Source: Lactarius indigo (Eukaryota > Basidiomycota > Agaricomycetes > Russulales > Russulaceae). From it: DNA of 64,000 nucleotides. Each line of letters starts with the position of its first letter. Position 1 is the first letter of the stretch. Below are positions 32,701-45,060 of this stretch, in pieces. The translations under genes were made by a program, and so were the position numbers. The notes beneath the pieces were generated by a model, which saw only the letters and a program-made list of their open reading frames with translations, did not search any database and was not told where the DNA came from. Location of the stretch: contig JAFKAC010000012.1 of the NCBI GenBank assembly GCA_025766275.1, forward strand, positions 186,001-250,000. Reading direction: 5' to 3'.

Positions 32701-34528
32701 TATATGCGAACAGGAGAGAGAAACGAACCCATCATGATACGGCCATTGAAGCTCCTGGTCCCAACAGAAATAACGAGGAAAGAGCCAACCCCTTCAAGAA
32801 CCTTACTTCCGCTAACAATAAAGCAGTCTGTGTGTCCGAGAGAGTCCAGGTCAAAGGGGTCTGACTTCCTTTGAGAGGCGGTGGCACTGCCGCCGCCGCC
32901 AGAGGGTCCACCAGGGCCAAACTCCATGACGCGTTTGTCTCTGAGCGCGATGCATTCTTCGTAAGAGAGCTTCTTGATCGCATCCGACTCTCCCGTTACA
33001 CTGGACTCGTCGCACCACACGTTGTGACCAGAAAGGAAGATACCATCACAAGGAATAACTTCGCCGCGTTCGAGCAGCATTACGTCACCAACAACAACCT
33101 GGTGTGCGTCGATTTGCCGTTCTCTACCGTCACGAATGACCTTGACGAAACGTTCTTCGTTCTTCTCATCGAGCGTCTTAGGCCGCTTCTCCTTTTGCCA
33201 GTCGTTCAGCGAACCAACAGCGACGACAACAAGGATGGCCGCGATTATGGAAATGCCTTCAACCCAATCCACGGCGGGTTCGCCTTGAGGGCGGGTTATG
33301 CCGAAGTCTTGGAAAAAATCAAGGGCAAGCGATACTACGGCGGCGATCGATAACAAAACCTGCGACAGGCGAACATCAGATGTAAGAAACTGAATGACTG
33401 GGTGATCTTTGAGCTTACTAAGACTCTGTCCTGAAGCGCCAGCCACATCAAGAGGAGGAGGCTCTTGGTTGGACGTCGGGGAAGGATATTCTGTCCATAT
33501 ATCCGTTGTCGATCTTTTATAGTCGTTTCGTAGCTGCGTACTGAAAACTTGAGGGAAGCGAGATGGTCGGCACTAGAACCACCTCTAAGGCCCGCCGTAC
33601 GCTGGAGCTCTTCATGCATACCTATCGGAGATGAGATCATGGTATCCGGTTTCGGCGGCGTCGTCTCCTCGCCATCTAAGTGTAGAGCGTTGATGATTTC
33701 AGGATCACGCGACGCGGGTTGCACGAGCTTGGTACTCAGACCACGACAGCGATTCGTCCCAAGACCACAAAGTAGACCCTCTACTCCACCCAACCTCTCG
33801 AGGTTCTCCAAGCTCTTGGGGTAAACGAGATTCGTGAGCTGAAGTGGCTTGAATGCAAAGGGCTCGACGTTCAAGCCAGCATCTTGTGTTGTGTCAGAAC
33901 CTATGTCGGTCTCGGCACTAGGAGATGACGATGGACGACGGATGCGCTGTAAAACCCTCTTGAAGAAGTTGTCCGTTAACAAAGGGCGTGAGATGGCTGA
34001 CCCAACATCCACGTGAGTGTTGGTGGGGGAGGGGTGTATGCTCGGCACGCCGGAGATATCGGAGCGCCCAAGACTCGAAGCACGGCTACCCCGGTCGGTG
34101 AAGCTACTGCCAATGCTTGAGACTGTGCCTGCGCTGATTTTTCGACGATGTCCTCGTGAGGGATGGGTAATATCCAAAGACGATATGCTGTCATTCTGCT
34201 CTGGGTTGCCGTCGTGTAATGCTGTAGGAGTGTCCCAACGACTCGGAATGATCGAGCCCAACGAGTGGGCAGATAGAGTAAGGAAAGGGGGTGGGTGCAA
34301 GGAAGGGTCAGAGATATGTAGGGTTGGAGAGGTGGGGGCGTCCAGACAATTTGGAGAATTTCTCAGGATTGGTGTTGGGAGAGAGGGTGTGTCGTGGACA
34401 AAGTGGGAGCTCATGCGGCCGACAGGAAGGAGTAGGAAAGAGTTGGCAGGGGATGTGGCAGATGAAGCGCCTGGAGTGGGACATTCAACTAGGGCGAGCT
34501 GAGGGATGTCCAAATCATCAGAGGCCAT
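29761..34528 (-). CDS. PMC1-like P-type Ca2+-ATPase, copy 2: intact frame, 8 exons, 1,465 aa
   Basis: Gene model (minus): exons 34528-33419, 33359-32729, 32672-32519, 32465-32386, 32330-31522, 31473-30450, 30399-30036, 29986-29761; introns of 48-59 bp have GT-AG ends and phases agree throughout. A long Ser/Pro-rich N-terminus (about 340 aa) precedes segment 1 (MWLALQDRVL), the A domain (CDESSVTGES), segment 4, the phosphorylation site DKTGTLT, KGASE of the nucleotide-binding domain, TGDGTND and segments 5-10. This family pumps Ca2+ into the fungal vacuole. However, key residues differ from the family: segment 4 PEG reads PKG, segment 6 MDT reads VGT, and the P-domain DPLR motif reads NPLC. 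I infer a protein that can be made but probably does not transport Ca2+ normally. Confidence 0.85.
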
Positions 34529-34599
34529 TTGAGCGAGGGTGGAAGTTCTGGCAGCGCAGACATGGTCAGATGAGAAGAAGAGCTATAAAACTAAAACGC

Positions 34600-36080
34600 A
34601 CTCGTTACGTTGTTTGCACAAGTGGACTTACTAGTCAAAACAGAGGAATCTGAGATCGTGGGGCAGGCACGGTTACAGTTTCCAGATTCGGCGTAGATCT
34701 ACACTGGTCCTCATGTCTACAAGGCAGCGGAGACCCTTCATCTAGAGGTTCAAGCGAGGACAGCACTGCCCAATGTCTCCCGTTCCCAATTTAGGCATTC
34801 GGCTATGTACTATGTAGCCAGGGGTTCAAGCGAGCACACTGCCCCAATGCTCCCGTTCCCAATTTTGGCAGTCGGCTATCCTTCCATCCGTCATCGAGGT
34901 CGCTGAATTACCTTCTCGCCGGAGCCAATAGACATTCTCGGAGTCCCACCAGAATCCTCTCTACTTGTCACACGCCTCACACATCAAAATGGCTCACCCC
35001 TCTCGTGATGCATGATGGGGGAGGACACAGTCTATACCGGTTCCACCTCTAACATTGTCGGGGCCTCCCTGCACATAGAACCGCTGAGGTGTTCAAGTTT
35101 GGCCCTGGGTCGGGCGAGCGAGAACGAAACGCCTGTTGCATGTGAAGGGCCAAACGATGTTCCGCTTCGGCGAGCGCCTTTTGGGAAGGCTGTGAAGCAA
35201 TCGTAATGGCTCCTGACGTTGTTATTGAGAGATTAGTACTTTCGTGGCACTTGGCGGAGCCCTCAGGCCTCAGATCTCAGGAATCACCAGCCCTGAACTC
35301 GCCTCATGACAGCATGATGCACTGTACCAATACGCCCACTACATCACATGGACATCATGTTGAACACCACTGCGACAGAACGTGTAATTTCTGGGTTTAG
35401 TCGAAGGCGTTGGCCATTCAAGGGCGAGATGCATAAATTATACATAACGAAGACAAAACAATGTCGTCAACGCCGACCGTGTGAATAACGAAAGGTCCCG
35501 ATAGACTGAACAAGACTAAGCTCTTCAAGTTGGACAAAAGTCCTCTCCCAGCTTTGGCTACGTGGCCTTTCTCACCCGACTTCGTCCGCCATGCGCGTCT
35601 TACTGACTGCCCATTGTGGTACTGACCCCGTCCCAAACTGCTTGAAGAAAATACTGCCTGCGAGTATACCTAAACTTGTAACTTGGTTCATCTGCAACCA
35701 TACATCGCCTCTTTCGTTCGGGAGAGCGATGCGGAAGGGTTGTTCCACATCACTCTTCCCAGGCATTCAGCCAGTGTGACGAGCTGTACAACCACGCTGC
35801 GATGACTGTAAGTCCGCTGTAATACTTTGACTCCCATTCATTAATCAAAGCTTCCGAACTTTTCCTTAGAGCATATCCACGAGATTCCCGGTGCCGAGCA
35901 AGACGAACAAGTCGCACTCGTCAAGCGGGCGTCAAGGGATGCCGGCGCAGGCTTACGTCACCGTATGACTGAAAGACAACCGTCTAATATTCAAAACGAC
36001 TATCGCTGTGAATTAGGGTAGTTGACGTTGCCAGCAAGGCGAGTTTCTGAAGTCGGCGATGTTTGTGAAAATCACTGATA
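34600..36080. other. Upstream flank of ATPase copy 2; no convincing gene
   Basis: Contains an imperfect ~80-bp tandem duplication (about 34,748-34,880; GTTCAAGCGAG…CCCGTTCCCAATTT twice). Only short ORFs. Matches the flank of copy 1. Confidence 0.45.
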
Positions 36081-36084
36081 GGTT

Positions 36085-36471
36085 TCAAGTTGGTGAGGAG
36101 CCACGGACGAGAAGGGCCTCCCGAAAGCCTGAGGCATATACGGTGCCAACAAGGAGCTCGTTGGGTTCGTAGACCCCGCTGAACTTCGGGACGGTAACTT
36201 CAGTCCAGAGCGGCCCCCCGTCATACTCATATGTGACGAGGCTCATATGCTCAATGATATTCCGACGAACGAGGAGTTCCGTGTGTTCAACCAGGAAGTT
36301 CGATCCGACACTTCCAGCCAGGTAGTGACCCTCGACCTCCCAGCCGTGTACCTCATCTCTAAGACCAGTCATGATGACCTCGCATTCACTGCAATTGAGG
36401 ATACCGTCACATTTGACCGAGCGATAGTGGACCAGTGGGTCACTCACCTCGGCCGCCCACTGTACGTCCAT
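36085..36471 (-). CDS. Hypothetical ORF, 128 aa
   Basis: ATG at 36471, composition typical of a soluble protein, no motif I recognise. A good donor (GAG|GTGAGTGACC, about 36,447) and an acceptor TTGCAG some 60 bp on suggest an intron instead of straight reading; both versions stay open afterwards. It may be an exon of a decayed gene just outside the duplicated unit. Confidence 0.3.
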   Translation of the reverse strand: MDVQWAAEVSDPLVHYRSVKCDGILNCSECEVIMTGLRDEVHGWEVEGHYLAGSVGSNFLVEHTELLVRRNIIEHMSLVTYEYDGGPLWTEVTVPKFSGVYEPNELLVGTVYASGFREALLVRGSSPT

Positions 36472-36499
36472 CCGCTCCGCTTATCCATTTGAACAGCAA

Positions 36500-39400
36500 C
36501 TCATTATCGGAGGATCCTCCACCCCTCAAAAATCCTCATTCGAACGACTGGTTACGAGTCTAATTATCGGCTTGTTCGGCTCTCATTACGGTGAACGATG
36601 GGAAGAAAGATCGTGACAAGGATCGTGATATAAAAGACCTTGTGTTCATGGCTAAGCGAGACTGCCCAGCGGCCCCTCGCCCACTGACGTACAAGGACCA
36701 GACTCTCTGGCCTGTCTCTCCACGCGCTCACCCTAAGGCTTGATGTCTCAGTCAAGTATGGTTGCGATGTGCCCCTGGAACTGTAATCACCACTATGAAC
36801 TGTTTTTACTGGGTGTTCCATAGGTAATAGGCCGTTATGGCCTGGATGTTCAGTGGATGGACCATTATGCATTGTGTGGGGCTAGGATGTGTTGAACATC
36901 CTTTCCCAGGTGTGGGGAAAGTGGCCCACTCGCTGAACGTTGAAAACGTTTGTTGGGACACTCTCTCCATTTTACCTCAACCAAGCAAATACCGAATTGA
37001 CCGTCAGCCACAACTGTACAGTACATGTGGTTCAACCACGTGATCAAAGCCCATGCCGCATCATCGAGCATATGTGGAAATCCACCACACGCGACGCGAT
37101 GATAATATGCGTCAGCTATCTACGCAAGATCGATCTCGCCCTCCAATTTGCACGCAGAAGCAGAAGCTCTCGCCCCCCCCCCCAATCGCCGTCCTTATTA
37201 AAGAGCCACGAACACTTCAGACGCAGCATCGACGAAGTGCTGTTCGACCTGATGGAGCGGTGTGACGCCGACCTTTTTTTCTGGTTCTGAGCGAGGCAAT
37301 CATGACAACGACGCTGCTGAGCCGTTCCGGTGATCCGACTTGTGTTCGCGCCCTCATCCGAGCACGCCGAGGTATTGGTCACACCGGACCGGACCGAGGC
37401 GGCGATAGCGGCGCGTTCATCCCGTACGGCACGACCAGTGTGCGGATCTGTTGCCGGACACGTTCAAGGACACCCACAGCGGCAGTGCGCTCACGTCGTA
37501 TAGTACAGGGCCCTTACGGCGGCGGCGGGATGTACAGCTGGTAAGGTTAAGGACGACGCCGGAGTAAGGGGGCGGTCACGTGCGAGTGACCGCGAGAGTA
37601 GTGAGTCAAGAAGTGGGTACGAGCGCGAGTCAAGTTTTTCGCGTTGGAGGCAGACGGGGAGTAGACGAGTCAAGACGAGGCTGCGTTACATTGTTGGGCT
37701 CTTTTCTGAGCCGTTTTTATAAGTACAAGTACAATAATATCAAACGCTTTTTTCAAAAACGAGTCGGCATATGAGTAAGAACGCTCGGGGAGTCGTATAG
37801 TAGTTCGGGCAGACGCACGGGCCATCGGGCATGATACCGAATCACTAGTTTAAGTCGCGCTTGCTTCCCATTCGAGGCTGCAAACCGTCCTTCAGACGGG
37901 AGGGGAAAACGCGCGGGAAACTTCGAGAGTATGAAGTCATAGTAGAACACATACACATCATAGCTGCTTGAAGCAGCTTTCCGAATCTGCAAAACGTATC
38001 GTAGTGAAACTGATAGAACACGCGAGAATATACGGAGACCGGAAACGTACAAGCCCCTATGGGGCGGGTCCAAAAATTCGGGCATGGTTGAACGGAAAGT
38101 GCCCGAGGCCGAGCGTGGTACGCGCGAACGCTACCGCCGCTCGGACCTCCGGCGGAACAAATCCGCCAACAGCCGCGCGAAGTGCTCAACGTGGTGGAGG
38201 TCGAGGACACGTACTGGGACGAGGCGACGGCCACTGCGCGAGAAGAACAGAGTCGAGACATGGCGTCGCTGTGATGACGACGCGCACTATTGAGTGCGTG
38301 AATAACTGACGAACGTTGAAACGCCTCCGCGAAGGCAAACGGTGCCTCAAACCAAGTGCCGTATGATTCCGTCGTGCAGGCAACGAATGGAAGAAAAAGA
38401 GACTGTCGGTGTAAAATTGTCTATTGTTATAGGGCCGTGTCATGTACCAGAGGTAGCTAGCTGACTATTGTAAAAGCCATGAAGACGCGATGAGTAGACT
38501 CTACACGTGGAGAGAACGCCCATCCAATGCGTCTAGACTGGCGGTCATCTGGCTCACTGGCGCTCACTGAGGACACGTTCATAGGTCCGTTACTCGGACC
38601 AACTTACGTTACTTTCCCCCCAAAAAGGTCTGACCGTCTTTGTGATGTTAGCGTCGTCAGCAGGTTGACCCCGTCAGAACATCCCTATTCTTTCAGATAC
38701 CCTCGATGTCGCGCTCAGGAAATCCAGAGATAACATTCGCGCTAGAGCCATTATAAGACACGTACACTATCATAGCGGGGACAGCACAACGTGTGTATCT
38801 CTTGGATGCCTTCCGCCGGAAACCCATTATCCCGCTGTGGTAGGGCGTAAGCGTCAAAGTAACCCAATGCGACAGCCACCAGCACCGGCATGACACAGAC
38901 ACGTGCATCGACGAAAACTCGTGTACGCCTCAAGTCTGCGGCGTGTATCGCCGGGCTACGCATAAAAGTAGTATTAAATGAAGTCAGCAGGGTTAGAACA
39001 ATCACCTTGTTCCCCAAGACATCCTTGACCGCGCCAGCTCACTCAAGTTAGATTTAGATGCCTGAGTCACTGGCAGTGAACGAGGATCGCGACACTCCGG
39101 CCTCTCGGACTCAGCCTCCTGGGGGACGTCATCGCCGAGCCAGGGGGCGAGTTTAGCTGCAAAGTGAGTCTACATGGCATTTTTTCTGCCCACGTAATTG
39201 ACCTGCTTTCCGACTTGAAGCTTGAACCATCGTTTACCTTCGATACATCCAAACAATGACCAAAGGGATGCTCGTGGGGATGGGGGATCCATCGCCTCCG
39301 CTCGGAGTCAAACTCACTTGCTACAGACCGCTCAACGCGACAACTGAAATCATTTTTGCTGCTCTAACGGCTCTCCTGGCCTACAAGAACCTAACGATTG

Positions 39401-39540
39401 GACCAGCGACAGTAGATTTACTTTTGGGGCCGTCTGCGCTCGGGTGAGGCGGTGCTTTCTCTCATGGCCATTCAGAAGCGTTCACCACGATCCGATGGGA
39501 GTAAGGTTATTCTGGTCGGCCTGTTCGAGCTGAGACCTGG
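36500..39540. other. Non-duplicated spacer between units 2 and 3; no firm gene
   Basis: Short overlapping ORFs only. On the plus strand about 38,150-38,274 one frame reads LNVVEVEDTYWDEAT…MASL then TGA and looks like the 3' end of some coding sequence, but nothing upstream joins to it. At 39,060-39,480 lies a decayed copy of the block at 45,630-46,080. Confidence 0.4.
39060..39480 (-). repeat. Diverged duplicate of 45,630-46,080
   Basis: Shares the GAGCCAGG…GCGGAGTGAGT… and GGAGTC(G/A)AACTCACTTGCTACAGA landmarks and the final CCATTCAGAAGCG(T/C)TCACC block. In the 45.6-kb copy a 95-codon minus frame is open (45,907-45,620, GTG start); here that frame has several stops. Confidence 0.55.
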
Positions 39541-39549
39541 ATGGATTTG

Positions 39550-42500
39550 ATTCCTCTAAGCTAACTGGGCACCAATATCTGGCTAATCCGTGGAGCGTTT
39601 CGTCAGAGGTGAACTTTGCTTTCTGTTGAATTCTTGATCCAAATGCCATGAGGATATGCGAAATAAAGGTATAACGCTCGATTCGGCAAAAGGATGGATG
39701 AATACAGTATAGTTATGGTTCTGAACGCTGGGGAAGGGATGGTTCTAGATGAACTTGTTCTCGTAGTCTATTCGACCTAGATATACGTACATATTATTTA
39801 TATGAGTTCCAAGCCCAAAATAGCACTCGTCATTGCTAGGTACCCACATGCAAGCGGTGGAAGTTGTTCAGGTGTGATGACGTACAAGTAACACAAGAAA
39901 AAGGATGTTTGCACGAGAGAAGCACACCTCGAGTCCCTTCGGCAAGATAAGACGAACGGCCGCACACGTGGTATGCATCACTGTGAAATGACCGGCCGCT
40001 GCGTCACGCCCAATAATCCATTCACAGGATCATCCCGAGGTGTGCCTGGATGTACTTCGAACCCATTCTCACAGAGATCAGCAAATGATCCCGATCGACC
40101 AAAGCCAACAGCATCAGAGTGTGACCAACTGGTACGTGGCTGCCATCCGGGAGCCGCAGAATGAGAGGTGTCTGGCGACGGGACCATCGCCAACGACCTA
40201 GGCCTGAAATTAAGTATATCAATACCGCTTGACACGATGCCAGATCACTTACAAGGGACGTGGGCCATTGGGATCAGGGAACGCAGAGCGGCTCTCACGC
40301 ACAAATGACGATCCACGCATGCGGCCGCTGCGAAGCCCAGCAAACGTGCCTAAATTGGCACGCACGTGATCTGCGGCAAACATAAAACCTGGTTCCGCGT
40401 CCGGACGAGTCGTGGGAAGTAGTTCTGACTCCGGCAGCAGCTTGAACTTCTTGAAGCCGCGCTCACAAGGCTCGTTGGGGGTGAGACGGATAATAGCGCC
40501 AAGAGGAAGAGAAACACAGCCAAGCCCAACTGAGATGAACCATTCTCTAGCGCCTATGCGCGTGACGTCGAAAGCGGCGCCACCAACGAAACAGATTAAG
40601 ACCTGTACGGCAACCTCTGATGAGAAACATTTTAGCCATGCCACACAAACCCAGAGGAGAGGACACACCAGTGGTGATGACGGCCATGAAATACCAATTC
40701 TTCGACACTCCCTCATAAACATTCAACTTTCTGTCCAGCCGTCGGCAGTTGAATGAATTGAAGATCTGCGCGAACACGAACGTATTGAAAACAAGTGTCT
40801 GCACAATGTCGTAGTGATGATTCCGTAGTGTAGGATCGTCGGTATGACGGAACCCAAGGATTCGCGAGCCAAGGAAATGGAGGAAGAGGGTGACGATGAT
40901 CTGATAGACTGCCTGTCCTAGAATCTGTTTGGTCATGTTAACCGTGAACAACGGATCCGCCATCTTATCAGGATTTCGATCAAGAAGGACTGGGGGCGTC
41001 GAATCTGTGGTAAGCGCAAGCGTGGCAAAGGTACCTATGATAACGTTGATCCAAAGCAACTGAACTGCGCCCAATATTGGTTTATTCGACGACGACGCCA
41101 GTGCCCAGACAATCATGATCACGACGGTCGTGAAGTGGGCTGGGATCAGGAATTGAAGAAATTTGCGCACTGAACCGTTGGCGCAGCGTCCCCACATAAT
41201 ACCGTTAACGATCGAAGAGAAGTTGTCGTCCATCAAAATGATATCGGATGCTTCTTTGGCCACCTCAGTGCCAGCAACTCCCATAGAGAAACCGACGTGA
41301 GTGGTTTTGAGTGCTGGCTCGTCATTAGTGCCGGCACCAGTCGCGCCAACGACCTCCCCTAGTTCTTTGAGTGTCTTGACCAACATACGTTTGTCCTCAG
41401 GAGAGGACTGTGCGAGGACCTGAAGTCGCGGGACGATCGCTTTCATGACGCCCGGCGAGAGTGTCCGAAAATGTGATCCTTCCATAACAATGCCTCCGGG
41501 GGTGTAGATGCCGCATTGTTGAGCGATCGATCGGGCCGTCAGCACGTTGTCTTCCGTGCACATTTTCACATGTACTCCTGCCTTGCCACAATCGGCCACA
41601 GCTTCTCGGACACCTGCACGGAGAGGATTCTCGATGGCAGTGATGCAAATGAGGGTCAGATTAGTCATCAGGTCATCGTAATCAACCTGTCTCACCGAGT
41701 CAGTTGTCAAATACTTGAACAGGGAAGGACTACTCGCCTCGTCCTTGCCCAACAACCGCGCTCCCTGAAGAGGCCAGCAGGGAAAGTCGCGGTAACACAG
41801 GGCAATTGTGAGTAACGCTTGAGATGAATAGAATGAGATAGTGTGTGAGATGTTGTCGTCTTCCATTTCCCCGATCGGCACCGTCTCAACTTCGCTGCTA
41901 CTCGGAGCGTCGTTTGCCGCAGGGTCACGATACACGACCACGTGACGAGCGCATTTCCGTGCCAATACCTCGCTCGCACCCTTGATGTATAGACGGTGAC
42001 TTCCATCAGCAAGTCGCACGACGCAACCCGTGGACTTGCGGCGACTAGAAAAGGGGATTATGTGAACGATGGTGGCCGAGTCGCAAGTGTGCTTGTAGCT
42101 CGGCCAGCCGAGCTCCTTTGCGAATCCCAGCAACGCCGTTTCGGTCTTGCTTCCTATGAGCACGGGCGATCCGCTTTCGGGGTCCACGTCTTCAAACACA
42201 GTCGAGGTGATAGCAATAACTGCATTGAAGAGGTCCTTCAGTGGGTCCGAGAGGGCGGTGTTTAGGTTGACCAAATCGATGCCGATGTCTTTTGCGTTTG
42301 GATCGCTCCGCGCATCTCTGCCTGTCCATACGCGATTTCCTTCAAGCCTTCGCACGAACTTGGCGTGGACGCCGACGGAGACAGAAACGATTGTCATCTC
42401 ATTTTGTGTCAGGGTGCTGGTCATATCGGCGCAGATGATCGATGCGTTCGCCAGGGTCTCACATGATCCGAGCACCCGCACCGAGAGGTTCTCTTTGGTC

Positions 42501-45060
42501 ATCCTGTTTCGTCACGAAGGCCAAGGTGTGAGTGACGGTAAGGGGTAGGCCTGTTGGGAGTTTTAAGTATTACCCCTAGGAGTATTAGCACGAGCGGGTG
42601 GATTACCTTTAGGAATGGCGACGATCACGAGAGTCAGGGCGATGATAAGAATGTTCACGAAGGCTATTCCCTTTTCACTCGACGTCCTGCATGAAGAAGC
42701 TCAATATCCGTTCAGATACACGTAGAACCACATACCTCTGGGGATTATTTGTTGCGAGTTGAACGAAGTAACGAACGAGAAGCGCAGCGAAAAGGAGTCC
42801 ACCCGCAATACTGCCGATCTTCGCAATTATCTCCGAGAGGTCATTCAACTTGACCCGCAACGGCGTGTTCTCCCCGTCGCGTCGCAGAGCTGAAAGTCAG
42901 AGACTCATCAGAATGTGTAGATGCGAACAAGAGAGAGACGAACCCATCATGATACGGCCGTTGAAGCTCTTGGTCCCAACAGAAATAACGAGGAAAGAGC
43001 CAACCCCTTCAAGAACCTTACTTCCGCTAACAATAAAGCAGTCTGCGTGTCCAAGAGAGTCCAAGTCAGAGGGGCCTGACTTCCTTTGAGAGGCGCTGGC
43101 ACTCCCGCCGCCGCCAGAGGGTCCACCAGGGCCAAACCCCATGACGCGTTTGTCTCTGAGCGCGATGCATTCTTCGTAAGAGAGCTTCTTGATCGCATCC
43201 GAACTCTCCCGTCGCACTGGACTCGTCGCACCACACGTTGTGACCAGAAAGGAAGATGCCAGTCACAAGGAATAACTTCGCCCGGTTCGAGCAGCACCAC
43301 ATCACCTACAACAACCTGGTGCACGTCGATTTGCTGTTCTCCACCGTCACGAATGACCTTGACGAGACGTTCTTCGTTCTTCTCATCGAGCGTCTTAAGC
43401 TGCTTCTCCTGTTGCCAGTCGTTCAGCGAACCAACAGTGACGACAACAAGGATGGCCGCGATTATGGCAACGCCTTCAACCCAACCCACGGTGGGTTCCC
43501 CTTGAGGGTGGTGTGTGCCGAAGTCTTGAAAAAGGCCAAGGGCAAACGATATTACGGCGGCGATCGATAACAAGACCTGCGAGACGCAAACATCAGACGC
43601 AAGGAAATGAATGAGTCGGGTAATATTTAGGCCTACTATGACTTTATCCTGGAGCGCTAGCCACATCAAGAGGAGGAGGCTCTTGGTTGGACGTTGGGGA
43701 AGGATATTCTGTCCATATGTGCGTTGTCCGATCCTTTATAGTCGCTTCGTAGGCGCGTGCTGAAACTGAGGGAAACAGGATGAGTCGACACTAGAACCAC
43801 CTCCGAGGCCCGCCATACGCTGGAAGCCCTTCATGGAACACCTATAGGTGTTGCGATCATGTTATCCGGCTTCGGCCGAGTCGTCTGCTCGCCATCTGAG
43901 TGCACAGCAGTAAGGTTTTCTGGATCACGTGATGTAGGTTGAGTGAGCTTGGTACTCAGACCGCAACGACGATTCGTCCCAAGACCACAAAGTAGACCCT
44001 CTACTCCACCCAACCTCTCGAGGTTCTCTATGCTCTTGGGGTCAACGAGATTCGCGAGCTGAAGTGGCTTGAATGCAAAAGGCTCGACGTTCAAGCTAGC
44101 ATCTAGTGTTGTGCCAGAACCTATCTCGGTCTCGCTACTGGGAGATGACGATGGTTGACGGATGCGCTGTACAGTCCTCTTGAGGAAGCCGGCCGCTAAC
44201 GAAGGGTGTGAGGTGTCTGGTCCAGCATCTACATGAGTATTGGTAGGGGAGGGGAGTATGTTCGGCACGTCGGATATACCGGAGCGCCCAAGACTCGACA
44301 AACGGTTATCGCGGTCGGTGAAGCTACTGCCAATACTTGAGACTGTGCCCGCGCTGATTTTTCGACGATGTACTTGTGACGGTGGGGTAAGAAGACCCAG
44401 AGAGGATAGGCCGTCATTCTGTTCTGGATTGTCGTCACGTAATACTGGAGAAGTAACCCAACTATTCGAGCTCGATGAGTGGGCATATAGAGTAAGGGAA
44501 GGCGGTTGGTGTAATGATGGGTCAGAGGTTGGAGAGGTGGGGACGTCCAGAGCGTTTCGTGAATTTCTCGGGATTGGTGTTGGGAGAGAGAGGAAGTCGT
44601 GGACCTCAAAATGGGAGCTGGTGCGGCCGACGGGAAGGGGTGGGAAAGAGTTGGGAGGGGATGTGGCAGATGAAGCGCCTGGAGTGAGACGTTCACCAAC
44701 TAGGGCGATTGGAGGCACGTCCAAGTCACCAGAGTCCATATGAACAATGAGGGAAAGGGGGTTTTGGTAGTGAATACATGACCAACGAGCGTCGTTAAAT
44801 ATCACAACGAAGCTGTTGTGACTGTGATCGAGTGCAACGCTAACATTATCACAGAGAACTCAAGCTGTTATCATTACCACAACTCGACTTGACGCCACTC
44901 GTGAATATCAAATATCGGAGTGAGCGGACTTCGGAGCACATTACTTTCTTTGTGCTTGCCGGAAGAAAGCCGCCTGTCGACCCCATGCTTTGCTAACTAA
45001 CTGACTCTGTAAACACCATCGCGGCAGAACGTGTAGTTTGTCCTCAGAGGCGTTAGGCCA
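39550..45060. repeat. Tandem segmental duplication, unit 3 (partial)
   Basis: Carries ATPase copy 3 and its flanks, including the CAGAACGTGTAGTTTG landmark at about 45,025 also seen upstream of copies 1 and 2. The small membrane ORF region before it (39,550-39,640) is mostly lost. Confidence 0.7.
39978..44739 (-). pseudogene. PMC1-like P-type Ca2+-ATPase, copy 3 (frameshifted, active site altered)
   Basis: Full-length in extent: ATG at 44739 (MDSGDLDVPP) to TGA at 39978. Single-base insertions shift the frame near 43,850, 43,260 and 43,203 (the last splits TGES). The 3' two-thirds has an open frame of about 650 codons (42502-40547) that even reads through two former introns. Catalytic motifs are changed: DKTGTLT reads DMTSTLT, TGDGTNDAP reads TGAGTNDEP, MCTGDN reads MCTEDN, segment 4 PEG reads PKG, segment 6 MDT reads IGT. 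The donor of the intron after LLGKDE is GC. Exon 7 (about 40,630-40,250) and the last exon stay open. A non-functional relic. Confidence 0.88.

Larger units (their letters stand above)
28230..36070. repeat. Tandem segmental duplication, unit 2
   Basis: Second arm of the array: small membrane ORF (28275), ATPase copy 2 (29761-34528, minus) and the long upstream flank ending near 36,070, where similarity to 28,130 stops. Confidence 0.85.
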